Shown piece by piece: positions 61,247 to 64,000 of a stretch of 64,000 bases of DNA (position 1 is the stretch's first letter; each line of letters opens with the position of its first letter). This DNA is from Eleusine coracana subsp. coracana. Taxonomy: Eukaryota; Streptophyta; Magnoliopsida; Poales; Poaceae. The stretch spans positions 46,268,508 through 46,332,507 of the forward strand of contig CM064426.1 in assembly GCA_032690845.1 (NCBI GenBank). The letters run 5' to 3'. The position numbers were made by a program, and so were the translations under genes. The notes below the pieces were generated by a model. It saw only the letters and a program-made list of their open reading frames with translations. It had not been told where the DNA came from and ran no database searches.

Positions 61247-62675
61247 AGATGATATCCTCACCAAGCGCCTAGATGGTTCGAGACATGCTTTTCTTCCGGG
61301 GGAACTTGGTGTTTGTCATCCTTATCTCATCATTTGAGGGGGAGTTGGTGTTCTCTTGTATATATGTATCTTACTTTTTATGCATTGCATCTCATATGTA
61401 ATATATGCACTGGTAGATGAGCTTTGATTCTTATGCTTTCTCGCATGTCTCTTTGCTACAATTGAGCTTGAGCAGAGTTGTGTGGATGTGATGGTAATCT
61501 CTCATGCTTAGATTTTCTAGATAGCTTATTACAGACTCATGTGAGCAACTTGCTAATCTTAAAGGTAAACTAAGCTTGTTGTGAACCTTATGAACTAATC
61601 TTGCTAAAACTTGCTCACCATCTGTATAATTGCTTTTATCCTTTTTGAAACTTGCATTGAGGCTAGTCTAGAGGATATCTTGGCTTTGGCACCTTGTGTT
61701 TGCAAAATGGAAGGCTTTGGAAATGTTTAGCTCATGATGAAACATTGTGGGAATGTGTGTTCCTTTTGCCGCAAAGGCATGCTCTTTTGTCTTGTGCATA
61801 AACTTGAATAATCTGCTAAGTGCTTTGATCAAGATAATTCTAAAATACTAAATCCAAACATTATGACTTGAAGCCTCGGGGTGTTTGTCGTACCCAGTTG
61901 TGCGACCCTCCACATGGATAAGAGGACACATGAGGATAAACAATAATCACTTGATCAACTGAGTCTCTGTTGCAAATGTGAGCATTTTAGAGCTCATTTT
62001 CTATGAATGCCTGTTGCCCTTGTTGAGATTGAAACTGGCTAGAGTTTTATGATTCACTTGATGCTTGTTTTCCCTTGGATGGGAGTACTTATACATGTGG
62101 TGGCAGATTTTCTGATGATAAGCAAAATTTGATTCTATCTAAGCTAGTCAATCTTTCTTCTTAGCTTGTATAGCTCTTGATGTTTATGCCTTGCTATCTA
62201 TTGTTGATCTTTGCATGATTGGGAGCTATTGCTTTTACACTTCATGGCTCTATGTTTATGGTTAGCAAAGTTAAATGCTTGTTTGCATAATTGTTGAAGC
62301 TCCTTAGGTTTGCATTTTCATGCATTGCATGTTTGCTTGTTCTTTTGCCTCTTTGATGAGTTCATTGCCGAAGGGGGAGAAAGTATTGGGTCAAGCACAA
62401 ATAATTCTAAGAAACTTAAAATGATCCATTTTGCACTACATGAGACCTACCACAAGTTGAGGGGGAGCATATCATGATCTTGAGCATTTTCTTACGCTTT
62501 TCACATTCTTTGCGTCTCAAGTCGATTTCCATGCCAACTCTTGGTTTTGTGATCCCTACTTTGCTAGATGGCTTGTTTTCACCTATTCTTTGGGTTTGGC
62601 CATTTGGATGTGCTTATTCGGCTTCACATTTCAATCCCTAATCTTTGTGCATTTGGTGTTGTCAATGTACTCATC
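61247..62675 (+). other. E5 3' region with repeated polypurine tracts
   Basis: About 1.4 kb between pol and the PPT with no convincing ORF, so there is no envelope-like gene. G-rich tracts GAGGGGGAG or AAGGGGGAG occur at about 61336, 62371 and 62459, besides the primer PPT at 62676. Multiple PPT-like tracts upstream of the 3' LTR are known for Sireviruses. Confidence 0.7.
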
Positions 62676-62686
62676 AAGGGGGAGAT
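62676..62686 (+). promoter_or_regulatory. E5 polypurine tract
   Basis: AAGGGGGAGAT lies directly before the LTR start TGATCAACC. Confidence 0.85.
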
Positions 62687-62904
62687 TGATCAACCATGTG
62701 GATATGTGCCATGGTTTACAATATATGTGATGAGTAATTGACTTGAGTGGATTTGATGTTTGACTTGAAATGCGGGAATCCGGGGATTGCATTGGTTTGC
62801 ATGTCATAGTTTTGACTAACCGGAGTTGGTGGAATTATTGGTGAAATTGCAGGTGATGGGAAATGTGTTTGCTTGTCTAATGATGTGTAGATCAATGGAG
62901 TCGA
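62687..62904 (+). repeat. E5 3' LTR, first 218 bp
   Basis: It matches 50007-50224 with few changes, then stops at GTCGA (62900-62904) where E6 begins. The rest of the LTR, if present, is beyond the window. Confidence 0.9.
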
Positions 62905-64000
62905 TGTGACACCCCGGTGTCTCACTTTTACATAACAAACATGAAAAAGTACAAATCATGAAAATTATAGAATGAAATAATAAAACCTCACTCAAATTAT
63001 TTAAATTATCCAAGGCAATTAAAAACCATACAAATAAATTGTGAGCCAAATGAAATTTTATTGTATAACATGTGACAAATAAATTCATAATCATATTGGT
63101 AATAATAAAATGGAATTTTATGAATTTAATGAGTATTTTACCATTTGTGGAAATAACCTAAATAATTAATTAAATCATAGAAACCTTTCATAATGGGGAA
63201 TTAATTATAAAATAATTATAAATATTCTAACCAATTGGGTCCCACCAGAGCACCAGGAATATCACTAGGGACCTATGAGCAAAATCCCAATTTATTTGGA
63301 GGCCCCTAGCTATTTTATTTGGAATTACCTTTGACCAGGGACAATTTTGCAAGAAATCAGAAAGATTAGGGGGTTCAAAGGAAAAATCTTTTCCTTTCTT
63401 CTCCATTGGGCCGGCACAGCACTGTTTCCCCTGCCGACGCCAGCGCCTCTGCTCGTCTCTCCTCCGCACGCCACCGGCTCAACCTCGGGACCTCGCAAGC
63501 TACAGCATCGCCTGCCCCCTCTGCCTCACCCCGTGCCGTCCTGTCCTGTCCTCCCAGCCGCGCACAGCACCAGCCAACGGCCACCTTCTCCCCTCTGCAC
63601 GCCATGGCTGCGTGCCGGAATTCAATTCCGCGTGACCAGCAAGCCCCGGTCTCCTCTCAACAATCAAACCAGAGCGCCCAAACCGCCCCGTCCCATCTGC
63701 CTCCCCTTTAATCCCACTTCCCACCACGACAAGCCACAAGCCAAAGCGACCGCGAGTCAAAAATCTTTCCCTGCCAGAGCCAATGCATCTCATCGCCGTG
63801 TCGCTCGGTCACCTTGCACCCGACCACTTCCATCACTCCGACAGCACGTAAAGCGCACCGCAAGCCTCACACGCATCGCCATAACTCGGCTGATGCCCTC
63901 TGCTCTCTCTCATTTTCCTCAACTCTGCCTCTGCTCAATCGCCATCCCCGCTTCAACGCTCGAGCTTGAGCCCCCACTACTCCCCTGCTTCCTGAGCTCA
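62905..64000 (+). mobile_element. E6: start of a Del/Tekay-like LTR, cut by the window end
   Basis: TGTGACACCCCGGTGTCTCAC at 62905 and the following sequence resemble the start (minus sense) of the E3 LTR, including AACAAACATGAA and ACAAATCATGAAA. An AT-rich first 450 bp then a GC-rich block (63390-64000) repeat the E3 layout, so E6 is read on the plus strand. GTCGA before it would be the left target duplication. Whether it is a solo LTR or a full element cannot be told. Confidence 0.8.

Larger units (their letters stand above)
50007..62904 (+). mobile_element. E5: Sirevirus (Ty1/copia) with two solo-LTR insertions and an RT deletion
   Basis: The left LTR 50007-51740 begins TGAGAAACC and ends TTCA, next to a PBS. 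The right LTR begins at 62687 and is cut at 62904 by E6. Order on the plus strand is LTR, PBS, gag with two zinc knuckles, protease remnant, integrase, RT remnant, RNase H, repeated G-rich tracts, PPT, LTR. Integrase before RT shows Ty1/copia. Gag is interrupted by solo LTRs S1 and S2. The right target duplication is outside or obscured; the left flank is GTTTG (50002-50006). Confidence 0.88.

Noticed and set aside
63375..63800. Overlapping frames on both strands near the window end
   Set aside because: They lie in the GC-rich block of the E6 LTR, the same place as in E3 and S2.

Overview
This window looks like repetitive heterochromatin from a plant nuclear genome, most likely a grass (Poaceae). 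The evidence is the set of element types: Ty3/gypsy chromoviruses of the CRM-like and Del/Tekay-like kinds, and Ty1/copia Sireviruses, with initiator-Met tRNA primer sites, plant-style polypurine tracts and 5-bp target duplications. I found no host protein-coding gene and no tRNA or rRNA gene. Essentially every base can be assigned to a tandem satellite or to an LTR retrotransposon. The species cannot be fixed from the sequence alone.

The substrate is a tandem satellite with a monomer of about 29 bp, organised into higher-order units of about 1.05-1.27 kb. It survives in three pieces: 1-8000, 15757-18985 and 48145-50006. Removing the insertions and one copy of each target duplication makes the first two junctions contiguous and in phase, so this was once one array of at least 13 kb.

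Four main insertion events interrupt the satellite or its occupants. (1) E1, 8001-15756, is a complete but decayed minus-strand CRM-like Ty3/gypsy element with target duplication CAAAC. (2) E4, 18986-48144, is a minus-strand Sirevirus-like element with target duplication GAGTG. It carries gag plus an unidentified non-retroviral ORF and no recognisable pol. Its left LTR was entered by E3 (19431-36733, minus, Del/Tekay-like, target duplication GCCTC), and E3's left LTR was entered in turn by E2 (21902-26390, minus, a gag-protease CRM-like element lacking RT, RNase H and integrase). E4's extra ORF is also cut by an inverted pair of CRM-like LTR fragments (38691-40082). (3) E5, from 50007, is a plus-strand Sirevirus whose gag is interrupted by two solo LTRs, S1 (52025-52662, CRM-like, duplication CTTGG) and S2 (52725-56631, Del/Tekay-like, duplication GATAA). 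Most of its reverse transcriptase is deleted. (4) E6, from 62905 to the window end, is the start of another Del/Tekay-like LTR inside E5's 3' LTR.

None of the elements could move by itself: all reading frames carry stops, frameshifts or large deletions. The non-autonomous members (E2, E4) keep cis signals (LTR ends, PBS, PPT, leader) and would have relied on relatives for pol. Four independent CRM-like insertions in 64 kb suggest a centromeric or pericentromeric position, but that is inference. The points most worth following up are the 29-bp satellite with its four-block higher-order unit, the gag-protease deletion element E2, the gag-plus-foreign-ORF element E4, and the inverted-LTR structure at 38691-40082.
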